Source: Oopsacas minuta (taxonomy: Eukaryota > Porifera > Hexactinellida > Lyssacinosida > Leucopsacidae). Taken from it: a DNA stretch of 64,000 nt. A program made the translations under genes and the position numbers. Shown in pieces: positions 24,769 through 36,800 of the stretch. The DNA lies in assembly GCA_024704765.1 (NCBI GenBank), contig JAKMXF010000319.1, positions 1 through 64,000 on the forward strand. The letters run 5' to 3'. A model generated the notes under the pieces. That model searched no databases, had not been told where the DNA came from, and saw only the letters and a program-made list of their open reading frames with translations. Numbering within the stretch: position 1 is the first letter of the stretch; every line of letters starts with the position of its first letter.

Positions 24769-27700
24769 ATGAATCTGGTTCTGATATACTCTTCAGTTCT
24801 TGTAAGTTGATTTCTGTATCAGATGTAATGATAAATATTTCTACATATTTTCCTTCTTTAGTTACTGATTTCTATCTTGCAGACTGGTCTAACACATGGT
24901 ATGTTAGATCTATTATTTGTCTACACAATTACAGTCTACTGCTCTGTAGTCTGTATGAATATTTTGCATGTGTGTGTTTGTGCCTGGAAGTTATGGTCAA
25001 TTCCCATTCCCAGAATGGAATTGACCACATTGCTTTCTCATTTTGAGAATACAATGGCTTTTCCCTTATTGGCATTCCAATTGGTTTGGGTTTAGCATAC
25101 TTATACAACCGTGATTTCTTATTTTAGTTGTAAACTTTTAAACATCATGGTAGTCTATTGTATAATGTCTATTCTCTCAAATTTACCATTCGTTTCTTAC
25201 AGATGTTGTCTTCACTCCTGACTATTCTGTCTTCTCTTTCTTTGAAAACGTTGCTATCAGTAACAGTCTTGGCCGATTATACACAACTTCTAATGTTGAT
25301 GTTAATCCAACCTTCATTACATCAAGTTCCTTGATCACGATTTCTAATTCTAGCATATTTATCTACAGAATTCTATTGATTATGAAAACACATCAGAGAG
25401 TAATATTTTCCAACTTCGAATAGAACAATCTTTTGCTCATAATAGAGTTGCTGAAGTTTATCTTTGCGTGTTAGACGCTAATGATAATGCGCCTACAGAA
25501 CCTACTATTGGGAATATTTCTGTGTTAACTAATGGGACAACTCTGGAAATTGGAGTAATTATAAAATTTAATTCTATTGATGCGGATTCAAACTTGAATG
25601 GTAAGGTGACGTACACTATGACCACGAGAGAAAATGACCTGTTTAACCTATCTTCAGATGGGATTTTAATGAATGCAGAGGCTTTATCCGCTAATGATAC
25701 TGAATTCATTATCGAGTACGAAATATCTGATGGTGGTAACCCTTTCCACTTTTCTAATTATACTTTCCGTTTTTCAGTGGATAGAGATGAAGGTGAGACT
25801 GTTCAAAATGTTTATATTCTTCAGAATAGGAATATAAGGCCACTGTTAATTGGAACTTGTTTCACGTCCACTGCCCTCATCTGCTACCATACGAACATTG
25901 TCATTATTGATTTTGACACTTTCAGATATTAAATACATATAATTGAAATTTGTGAATAGTAGAATAGTACAAGGACAGCGGAATGATTTATTAGCAGTCA
26001 GGGCATTGACTTGATCTATCATTGAATGATCAGGTCTTGTCCTGACTAGCCTGACTGTCTGCCCCGCCTTCGGATTATTATTGCATATATAAGCTACTGT
26101 GAGTGAAAATTTATCTGCACAGCTGTTATTTGAGATTATTTCTTGCAAATACTAGGAAAGTATAATGTTTGTATTTCTAGGTTTACAAATTGAACAAAGT
26201 AGATATGCATTCGCACTTCCAGAGAACACATCTGTTAATACTAATATCACAACACTGACAACTTCCGAAACTATTACTTTGATGCCAGAAGGTTATCTCT
26301 CTTATAATGAAAGTACAAATATGATATTTCTAATGTCTGAACTTGATTACGAAACTGAACCTGAAATCACTATCCGGATATACAATTCTAACGAAACTCA
26401 GATCAGTGAAATCGTGATTTACGTAATTAACGTCGTGGAAACAGCGCCTCTCTTCGTCACCTCAGTCCCAGATACAATCCCAATTTTTGGTATCACTGGT
26501 ACTATTGTATATTGTACTGAAGCATATACTAATGAGGATGATGCTGTACTAACCTATGAGTTAGAAAACGATTATGGTATCTTTGCAATCGATTGTAATG
26601 GCATTATCTCTCTCAGTCAATCGCTTGTATATGATTCTCCTACATTTGCAGAGTATAATGTTACATTATTTGTAACTGATAGAGGAATGACTAGTAACAT
26701 AACTCAACATTTCTTCTTTGATTCTACTTTTGTTCCTTTGCGTAAGTTTTTTCTTCTTGAATGCGCCTTTGTATTTTGTATACAAATTTTAAGTCATTTT
26801 TGCACGAACTTTCATTCCTAATCCTTAAATAGTTATCAGTTAAGTATTTCCGATAGATAATACACTCTAAGTCCCTGAATACACTACTATAATGCGAATT
26901 ACTATTAGTAGAACACTACTGTATCGAAATTTACAATATCCCTGTCCGCGTATTTTCCATTAATTCCTCAATTCCCGATTGCCCAATTTTTTCATAATTG
27001 TTTTAATCGCGATGCCTCGAGGCCACTGCTATTAATTTTTCTCTTTCTTTAACAGCTAGTGAACCTCTCAATGTAATTTTTAACACCGAAACCACTAACC
27101 TTTCCTGGGAACAACCTGCTGGTATATATCCTATTGAAATATTTTCCAGAGGTTTGTCTTATACTGTCAGATACGTTCATCTGACTGATCTCTCTAACAT
27201 ACAGACAGAGCTTTCTAACTTGACTTCATTGCAGTTAACATTATCTCAAGGATTTGTTTATTTGATTCGGATAGAAGCTTTGCTATTGAATAACTTTGGA
27301 GAGAAGGCAGTCATATCGTTTAATACTGGTAAGAATTTAATATTTTGCGAGGTATGCCCCGCTAGCCTTTGGAACGATTCTTTCAATAGCAAGTTATGAA
27401 AAGTGAAAATTATCGTTCTGAAATGCTCACGAACGTTTTATGCCAGTATTTACACATTTTCACTTTTTATTAGAATTGTTTCGCTTATGATAAATCACCA
27501 TATCTATGTCTAATATTCACTTTAGCACTAATTCATAGCACAAGTGTACTTCTGCATCTCGATATGTACATATCTACCAATTTTCACATTATTCAGTCTG
27601 TTAACTTCTCCAAAATAGCACATACAGAGGTTCAGTGTCCCTAGCTTATACGAGCTGCATATAGATAGAGGCGAATATCATTTCTTGGAATTTTGTCCTG

Positions 27701-30700
27701 AACTAATTATTCTTGTATTAGGTGCTCAGTATCTCACAGCTTCTACAATCTCTACTTCATCAATCCTAGTATCTTGGGATGAATTGGGATATTGTGATAG
27801 TAATAGTCTACGCATTCGATACGAGATAACATACTCTACTTCTTTCGGCACAAATTTTACAAATATGAATATTACAAACCAGTTCGATAATGTAACAAAC
27901 ATCTCATCATGTGCTCCTTCATCTGTCCTCTTGACTAACCTGGTTTCTGCTACTGTCTATAATATAACTCTACATATCTCTATACACGAGTATGGAGTTA
28001 ATAGAGTTTTTGTAGCAGATGCATACAATCAGACTCTTATTAATGGTTAGTTATATTTTCAATGTACATACAGTTATGGTTGCGTATTTTGATCCCCACG
28101 CTACCGAAAATCTGAATAATGAGACTTCATATTAAGGAAGATTTCTTCTAATTGTTTTCTAGACTCGAAATCCTCAAAGTTATATGACAGCTTACGTATC
28201 GAATTTGTGATATTTTGAATGTGCTATTGTTTATTATTCTATTATTTTATAGATTTCTTTGTAAAGGATCCATCACACCCTCTCTGTTTGGATGAAACTG
28301 CTTTTTTTTATTGTATACTTGACCCCAATCACTATGATTCTACATTTGATCCTGCTGTTTTCTTTTCTTTCAATGGTTCTGATCCTCTTGCGTTTGGAAT
28401 AAACTCACCGGATAATACTAGCAACGGGATTGATCTGCAAAACTTCAATTATTCCAGATTAGATTTACAAGGAATTCTGGAAATTAGTAATTTTTCTTAT
28501 GAACTTAGTCTTATTGAAATCGGATGTCATGTCAGATTAGATAATTCTACTATTAGTGAGGCTATTCTCTCTACAAAATTTGATTTTGCTCGTAAGTCTA
28601 TTATTTATCCTCAAAGCTCATTAAGAGCTATACGTCTTTATATATTCTCCATTAGAAACACTATCTAAACCTGAATGTGCACTCTCTTCGGAACCTTTTA
28701 ACGCATGTACATGCACTATCAACCTAGAATTATCTTGGCAATCTGTTCCATCAGAAATAAACGAAACCTCATATATCCTCAGGGAGAATGGAATGATCTT
28801 TGATATTGTAAATCAGACTCAGTTTGGTTACTCTACTTCTACTCGTGTTTTACCTCCTTTTACATACAATTTTACGATATCTGCTAGAGATTGCGCTGGT
28901 GAATCTGAACAAGACCTCTGCTATACGAGAACCATTCCAGGTAATTTAATTATTGAATTTTCATATTCTCTCGATCTATGGGACACCAACTCTTTTTCAA
29001 AATTCCCAGAATTGTCACTGGAAAATCCTGCCTATTGAATATTCACATTTCCTCCTATTCCAACCGAAAATATCCAGAAACAGGCACAATTATAGACATT
29101 TTATTTGATCACTTTCCACTTACATAACTTGTATTATGCCAATGATAACTAGCTGACACTTGGACATCCTGCATAGGCACTAAATGCTCCTCGTTGTGCT
29201 GCCGTACACTTATCCCCCTGAGCACGTAGTAATTCAAAGTGTTCCGCAGTTCGATTGACCTTTCTTCATTTAGACTTCGTAATTAAGGAAGATTCTCTAT
29301 CTTTGGATTTTCGACATGAAGATGGAAACCTTACACTAAATTGGGTAGGTTGGTTTATCTTTTTCTAGAGCTTAACTAGCAATCAAAAGGGTTTCTTCAG
29401 GATTGCTTGGAAGGCACTCTCATGGTCGGCATGGCACTGTCCTTTAATGCACTCTTAAGTGCAGCCAAATCACCAAGATAAACCCTTGCTGTGTATTAGA
29501 GGCCACTGTTAGTTTGAAACATGATTCAGCTCCACCGCCCGCATCTGATTTGGCTACCGCACTAATATTGTTATTATTTCACCATTCACTCAATGTATTT
29601 CAACTACAAGGTGTATAAACTTGCTAGAGTACAATAGAAGTATCTTATTCATAGTCTATCCTATTCTCATACCAAATTTGACTTTTGTAATTAAAATATT
29701 TTTTATGAAAGAAGTCAATGAATCAATTTTCCAGCCGATACCTCACATAATAATGAGCTAATGATAAAGAACCGCCCACCCGCGTGCCTGTCCTGTTAGA
29801 TCTAATGTGGAAGTGAAACAAGTTTCTTATTAACAGTGGCCTTATCTATGTCATGGGGCAATATGATAAATTGAGCATTTTGCATAAAGCCAAAATGCGT
29901 AATTTCTCATATCGCCCCTAGCATATACACTTCTAACCATACATTTGATTTGTTTCTAGGCTGTTGATACAATTCCTTCCAATTCATCAGAAGATCCTAT
30001 TTTAATTGGCTACTTCATAGTAATAGATTATCATTACACATCTTGCCAAGTTAATTTTGACTTAGAAGAAGGAGATATTCCCAGAAGATTACATCGTAGT
30101 ATATCATTATTTTCTGATAAATCTGACTACACCGTCAATCTTTACAGTCCTCAAGAAGTATCAGAACTTGCAATTAATGCTTCTATCCAAATAGTAAATT
30201 TATGTCAACAAGTTGTTAATGGTAGTTTGCCTCAAAATGAATCTTTTGAATACCATTTAGAGGTTCCACCACCGATTTGCACTGTTTTGAATTTTACCAT
30301 CGACCCAGGAACTTGTTTAACATCTCTTGAATTTCTCAGAGAAGTGCTCAGTAATGAGACATTTACCAGTGCTGTATTATACTATACTACCAGCAACCAA
30401 TCTTTTAATATTTCTGGGGACTCATATTTTTATGATGCTCGAAGGATACCTCCTTACACAGAATACAGCTATCAAATGAACACGATTAAATGTGGAATTG
30501 AATCGAATCGATCATTATGTCATTCGTCTATCATACCAGGTTATGAGTTTGATCAGATTTCTCTTTCATATTCAATTGAAACAGATTCTGTTAACTTCAC
30601 TTGGAATTTTACAAAATCCCCTGAATCAGCACCTGATCATCCTATCGATCTTACTGTCAATATTACTTATGAAATATCTTACAAATTGATAAATCAGGCC

Positions 30701-33373
30701 GAAATGATAATTATTCCATTCAATGATTCAGTCACTTTGTCTTCTACTTCGAATATGTCAGCTCTATATATTGAAAACTCTGGTGATGACATTGGAGATG
30801 TTAAATTCAAGTCATCAGATCTAATAGTTGCCCAATGTGGATTCCCGACTGAAAACCAAGAATTTTCATACGAAAGAGTTTTTACATGTGAAGAAACTGG
30901 CACTTGTGTCATGGATACAGATGGTGATGGCTACACGGATAAGCTAGGACTTTGCCCTTCCGCGAATGAGGGCACGCATTGTGTAGACAATTGCCCACTT
31001 AACCCCAATCCACAGCAGGGAGATTGTGATGAAAACGGGATAGGTGATGCATGCGATACAACATGTTTGCCAGAAACAGATCCTGTATTCAAATATAACT
31101 GGACGTGCACAGTTGGTGGAGTAACTCAATATCAAAATTGTACTCAAGGTGGAGGAAACGCGAGTAGAGTTTGCCTTGAAGGTGAATGGAGTGATCTGGT
31201 AGATACTTCTAACTGTTTCACCCCAGAGTATGCTGATATTAAACAGAATATCACCATAGATAGTTTGATAGAAGTTGCTGGATTTATTAACGAGACGGCG
31301 CCAGCAACCTCTGGAGATATCGGTGTCATTGTGGCTGTCTTGAACACTACAGTTGAGGCAACATTAACTGAAAGCATTGATAAATTAGAAGAAATTGTCA
31401 ACACTACTATTGTCATCGTTGATGTTCTAACAGATGACTCAAGTCAGGATTTATTATCCCAATCGCAAGACACCCAAGTTGCCCAAATGGTGATCTCCAT
31501 TATGGAACAGCAAGCAAGTGGTCTAGCTATGAATTCTGATGAAGATATCAAGCTCGATTCTGGCAAAAATGTATTTCTCGAGGTTCAAACTGTTGATGTA
31601 AATAGAAGTGAAGGTATTGTGATTACAGCAAGTAATATTATGACAGAAACCGCGGGTGGACAATCAAATCCAACAGTCACTGTCCCCATTCCTGAGGGAA
31701 TAGATCAATCCAAAAATCTGAGCGTTTCTGTTGTTGTACTGAAAAATATCGCCAATCTTATCACCAGTTTTGCTGACTCAATCACTGTAGGTATCGGTGG
31801 CCTCAAATTGGACGATTTCACCCAATTTGAGATAGTTTCATCGGTGGTATCTCTCCAATTATTTTCTGGTGATAAGTTACTCACTACAGATGGATCAAAC
31901 ACACTAGCTGAAATCTCAATACCTCTTTCGCTTTCTAGTATTGATTTAGATTTGTTCTACATAAAACCATCCTGTCTTTTCCTTAACGATTCTACAGCTG
32001 CGAATGTCACATGGTTTGACACTAATATCTTAGACGTTTCCTCCGATGACATCATCAATGGTGTTTTGCTATGTGAACCAGGTCATAACACATCTTTCGT
32101 AGTACTTGTAGGTGTAGGAAATTTGGAAAGTCAGACTGTAGTTTTTAATATTTTGTCATATGTTGGTTGTTCACTCTCCGTGATCTGTCTATTGATTAGT
32201 ATGACAATATATCTCATCTTCGGTAGAAAGCTTCTACGCAAAATCTACCATTTTGTGCATTTCCAACTTGCTCTTTCGCTCTGTCTGCTCTATCTAGCCT
32301 TTCTTTTTGGTGTGGAACCAGCATACGCTAACGTCTGGCTGTATATCCCATGTAAAATAGTAACTGTGGTTGTTGAGTATTTGCTACTTGTCACTTTTCT
32401 TTGGATGTTGATGGAAGGCATCGTAGTTTTGATAATGATAATGTTGCCATTCCATCAATTTACCTGGAAGCATTTTGTAATATTTTCATGCACTTCATGG
32501 ATTTTGCCATTAATATATGTTATACCATTCATTCCATTCTTCCATGAATACTACCTCTCACCGCCAGTTGGAAATACCACCGTCCTAACGAACACGGCGA
32601 AATATTGTTTTCTCCATAACGATGAGAACATCAACTTGATATATTCCGTGACAGCACCTTTGGCTCTCATAATACTCCTAAATGTTCTTACCTTAACGAT
32701 TGTTATAATTCGTTGTATGTTGATTATTGTACGCCAAAAAAGTTTGTCCAAACTGCAACGTGCTCAGAAAACGTCTTTGAGATTATTCAGGCTTTTGCTT
32801 GTGATGTTTCCTGTGCTCGGCTTTGGATGGAGTTTCGGATTACTTGCTATATATTTCAATACAGTTGTATTTGCATGGCTTTTCACGATACTTTGCGCAT
32901 TTCAAGGTATTCTATACCTCTTTTTCGTGCTTTTGATTCGTCGTGATATCCAACGCTCGATTGTGAGTGCCTTGAACCTGAAATCCAAATACTTGACTAT
33001 GCATTCCCGTATTTCAAGCTACTATTCCAGACCAGTATCCACCAAAGGGACTACATTTGATACGAAGCAAACCTTAGTCTTTGAACACCCAATGCCGACA
33101 CCTGAACTAGATTTAGAAACTCCCCCTCCCCAATTAAAAGTGGACGAAATCGACACTGATAAACGTGGTCTTAGCGAAGTTGTTAGTGCTGAGGAAAGAA
33201 GAACACTGCCTCCAACTATTGAGGTAGAAGAAAAGTTAATGTTTTATGAAGATAGAAAATGGTTACCAAATATGATAGCGGAGGGTGAATCGGATAATGA
33301 TGACTTTTTCGAAAAGTTATATGTAGATCTTAATGATCTTGCGACGCGGATCACTGAGATGGATAATAATTAA
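24769..33373 (+). CDS. Adhesion GPCR with cadherin, FN3, Ig-like, TSP3, HRM and GAIN modules
   Basis: This is a large surface receptor of about 1,976 aa in 10-11 exons: 24769-24801, 24862-24898, 25203-25792, 26181-26741, 27056-27328, 27722-28045, 28253-28591, 28656-28940, 29274-29344 and 29960-33373. Exons 1-2 encode a signal peptide (MNLVLIYSSVLLLISIL). Cadherin-like repeats follow (LDANDNAPT, LPENTSVN, SELDYET), then FN3-like exons, an Ig-like exon with a Cys pair, and further beta-sandwich exons. The big last exon holds a TSP3 repeat (DTDGDGYTD, CPLNPNPQQGDCDENGIGD), an HRM-like Cys motif (ASRVCLEGEW), the GAIN domain, a degenerate GPS (CEPGHNTSF), a family-B 7TM core and a tail of roughly 120 residues. 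The model is one nucleotide short: frame is lost near 25369, through a one-base indel or a mini-intron. Ligand unknown. Confidence 0.88.
29345..29959. repeat. Repeat-bearing intron of the adhesion GPCR
   Basis: No exon recognised. At about 29410-29520 it holds GGCACTCTCATGGTCGGCAT and GCACTCTTAAGTGC, members of the palindromic GGCAC/GTGCC repeat group. The rest is AT-rich with no visible structure. Confidence 0.5.
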
Positions 33374-33833
33374 ACACACTTGCATGCGCCAGTTGTCACT
33401 TAGTATTTTCTGATACAAAATAGTTTTTTACTGTATTTTTTACTCGCTACCCTTTTCAAACACTTTTAGATATTTATTCGTGTATTTACGTATATAATTA
33501 TGTGTTGAGATTCCTTATATATAGCCGAGCTATAATACAGTTCTTTGTAATACAAAAATCCATACCCTCATTCTAAAATTGACTTTCCTTCCCAAAAAAT
33601 AACCTTTCCTCGAACAAAGACAAGCTAATATAACAAAAACTGTACTATAGTATAGTTGAGCTATATTAAGGCATTTGTTATGGGTGTTTATATATTCTAT
33701 TATTATTTGCGTTGCCAATATTTCCTCCTGATAGGATGAACTAATATTTACACAAAATTTGTGTTCGTTACGAGGTATGTATTCAGTAATATTTGTGTTT
33801 GCGGATTGAAAGAATCATTTTAGAAATTTTCCA
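33374..33833. repeat. Gap with imperfect inverted repeat
   Basis: No gene seen. GAGCTATAATACAGTTCTTTG near 33528 and the inverse-like ACTGTACTATAGTATAGTTG near 33641 form an imperfect inverted pair about 150 bp apart, possibly an old short element. The promoter of the downstream BAZ-like gene should lie at the right end. Confidence 0.4.
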
Positions 33834-36800
33834 ATGAAACAAACTACTTTATTCGGCATTACCACTCCAACAAAACCAACAGTTCTTCATAACACGAATG
33901 GAAATACGAATTCCAAACACACACTACAATCACCAGGAAATGCATTATCAGATTATTTCAAACAATCGAATACAAGTAAAAAAGTTTTGAATAATAGAAA
34001 AAATTCAGAAATTACCCCAAAGGTAAACCGACAATCAAAGAATACTGCCAAACATGAAAACAAAATGTCTCCCGTTTCCCAGATCACAGATGATATTAGC
34101 ATTATTTCTATCGACTCGCCTTTGGCGTCCAAAAATGATCAAATTTTGACACCACTCAAAGCGATCACGCTTGGCATCAATAGCTGTTGCATGAACAATT
34201 CGACACCTGAAATATCCATAATCAATACAAACAAAGATACGATTCAAGACTGCAACCGGATCACTTCACATTTTCTGCCCAAAAAATTACATGAAAAATT
34301 TGTTGATTCTTTTGAAGAAGATGAAAAATCTTTACAAAAGTCTAAACCAAAAGTACAAGAAAGTGAAATATTTTTGAAAGAGAATCTCGTAGAATTTGAT
34401 AGTTTCAGCGATGTCCTGACAGTAAGTGAATTTCTACACGACTTTCACGAGTTATTGGAGGTAAAATCTGATGAAAATTGGTCTCCGCCAGATTTCCATA
34501 CACTGTATAAAGCTTTGAAAAGTTGTGATTTGACGGAAAATTTCACAATTTTGTCCACATTATTGCTACGATTTATGAAGTATCTCTTTACGGAATCTCT
34601 CCCCTATTTTCAAGAAGATGTTGGAGATCTTAACACCGCGTGTAATGTAGCTGCGTTATTAAGGTTATATTTCCAACAGAAAAATGAGTGTCTATTTGTA
34701 CAAGAAATGGAAAAGGATTTATATTGGTGAGTGATGATTCTATTTCTGTCTTCTCGATTCTCCTATGACATTTATTCACTATGTCGTGGACTATAATTCA
34801 TAAGCTAATGTAAAAATTCACTAGGGAGATGCCCTAATGGTTTTGAAATGTGCTACGTAGATGTGCACCCAGGAGGAAAATTTCTAAAGTGAAATTATCA
34901 CACCTTTTTGGTGATTAATCATATTTTGGCACTTTTTGCATATATTTCAAAATGATGCCAGAGATTTCGGTTCAACGGCTAGTCAAGAGTAATTGAGTCT
35001 GTAGTTTCTAATTTTGACATTCTCAAATCTATATTTCAAAGATTTTTCATTTCTTTTCTTTTAGCTTGCCATTCAATCTGAAAGTCTCCATCCTTATCCA
35101 ATTAATATATGACGTCAACAGTTCAACCGATTTTCGCAGTTTCTATGATAAGAAATGTTCTCAAATAGAAGAAATAAGAAGGACTATTAAGATATTACAA
35201 GGAGATATAGCTCGTTTTGATAGAGAAATGGTTGCATTAAAATATTACAAGAAAGAAAAGAATCAAAGTTTGATACTGGACAACACTACACAAATTAGTG
35301 GTTAGTTAAAGTGTAAAGTAGAAATCGGTTAGTACGTACTTTGCCAACAAATTGTTTATGCTATGTTCATGCCATTTTCATATAAAAGTTCCAAGTTCTT
35401 AATATAAGTCAAACGTTCATGCCAAAACCAAAATCTCTTGAGCGCATTTATTCAATTTCTTGTTAGAATGTGATAAAGAGAACATCAAAACGAATGCAAA
35501 TCACCAGTCAACTGATGAAGAGGACGTTGATACACGTCTACAAAAGGTGTTAGGAAAGTTCAATCATTCTCAAATGGAGATTGCGAAACTACGAGCTAGC
35601 ATTGAAGAATTAGAAAATGTGGTGATGTCGAAAAAGAAGCTAGGAACAGATACTTGTGGTTAGTTTATAAATACAATTGTTAGTGTGTATATGGTAAATG
35701 ATTTGGCCACAGTATCATAGTTGCCTAAGGTAGCAAAATTGAATATTGAAGATCTTATTTTTCAGGTCGTAATTACTTCAATTTAAAGTCTTTCAGTGAT
35801 ACAGCTATATTAGTTGAATTGGAATACAGCAAGCTACAATTCCTCACATCTCTAAACAAGACAAAAAGCCAACATCAAGGCGATAGAACTAACGAACCAA
35901 TTCTTTCTAAAATATTAGAAGAATGTGATTCGAAGAATGACCAACATTTCACTGGTTGGATGAGCTTTAGTACAGAGAGCGAGTTGACATCTTTAGTAAA
36001 GTAAATTTCTGTAAAATCTCTCTAGAATTTGGTGAAGCTAAGTGCCCAAAAATTATTTAAATTATTGCGCTCATAAGTCATAAGTTTTTTAATGAAATTT
36101 CGCATAATACTCATCTTTGGTGGGCAACTGGACATTTGCCCGTCTTTAGCATCGGACCGCCACACCCTATAAAGGAGAGTTTTCCACTGATATGCCAGAT
36201 CTTTGGATCGCCACAATGAACAAAAATCTATACTATGTAATCTCAATTGTTGTCTGTTTGTTTGTCTGTTGTCAAGGAAAGGATTTACGGTATGCAATTT
36301 TGAAATTACCCAGGGGTGACTAAGTATGCTGAATCCGAAATTCGCATTTTCAAGTTTCTCAGATGTAAATTTATTGTTATTTCATACTTTTATAGATATT
36401 TGAGGTCAACTAAATGTGATAAGAAAATTCACTCACAAATCGAAGAATTACGAAGTTTCCTGAGAAATATCAAACTGCCTGTTGTATCACCAATTGTAGA
36501 AGAATCTCATTACCTTCGTTCTACCATCAAGAACAAACTACCAGTCGATTATTTCACTGTAGAAGAATTTGCTAGACAGCTTCTAGAGTTTGGGGAAGAA
36601 TTACTCTATTCTGGTTTTGTTTCTACCAAATTCGATTGTGTAGGATGGATTGGTAAGTTGGAGAGCCGCACAGATCAAAGCAAGCCATTGTTTGCCGTTA
36701 TAGTGAGCTATGTGACATTATGTGTAAAATTTAATGATTAGGACGTTCGAATACAGGAGTTTGCTGTCAACCACCCAATGCAGCTGACATTTGAAAAATT

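Noticed and set aside
24807-25095. Two overlapping open frames with hydrophobic residues before the cadherin exons
   Set aside because: They lie mostly in the intron after the 37-base signal-peptide exon (24862-24898), and neither continues into a conserved frame.
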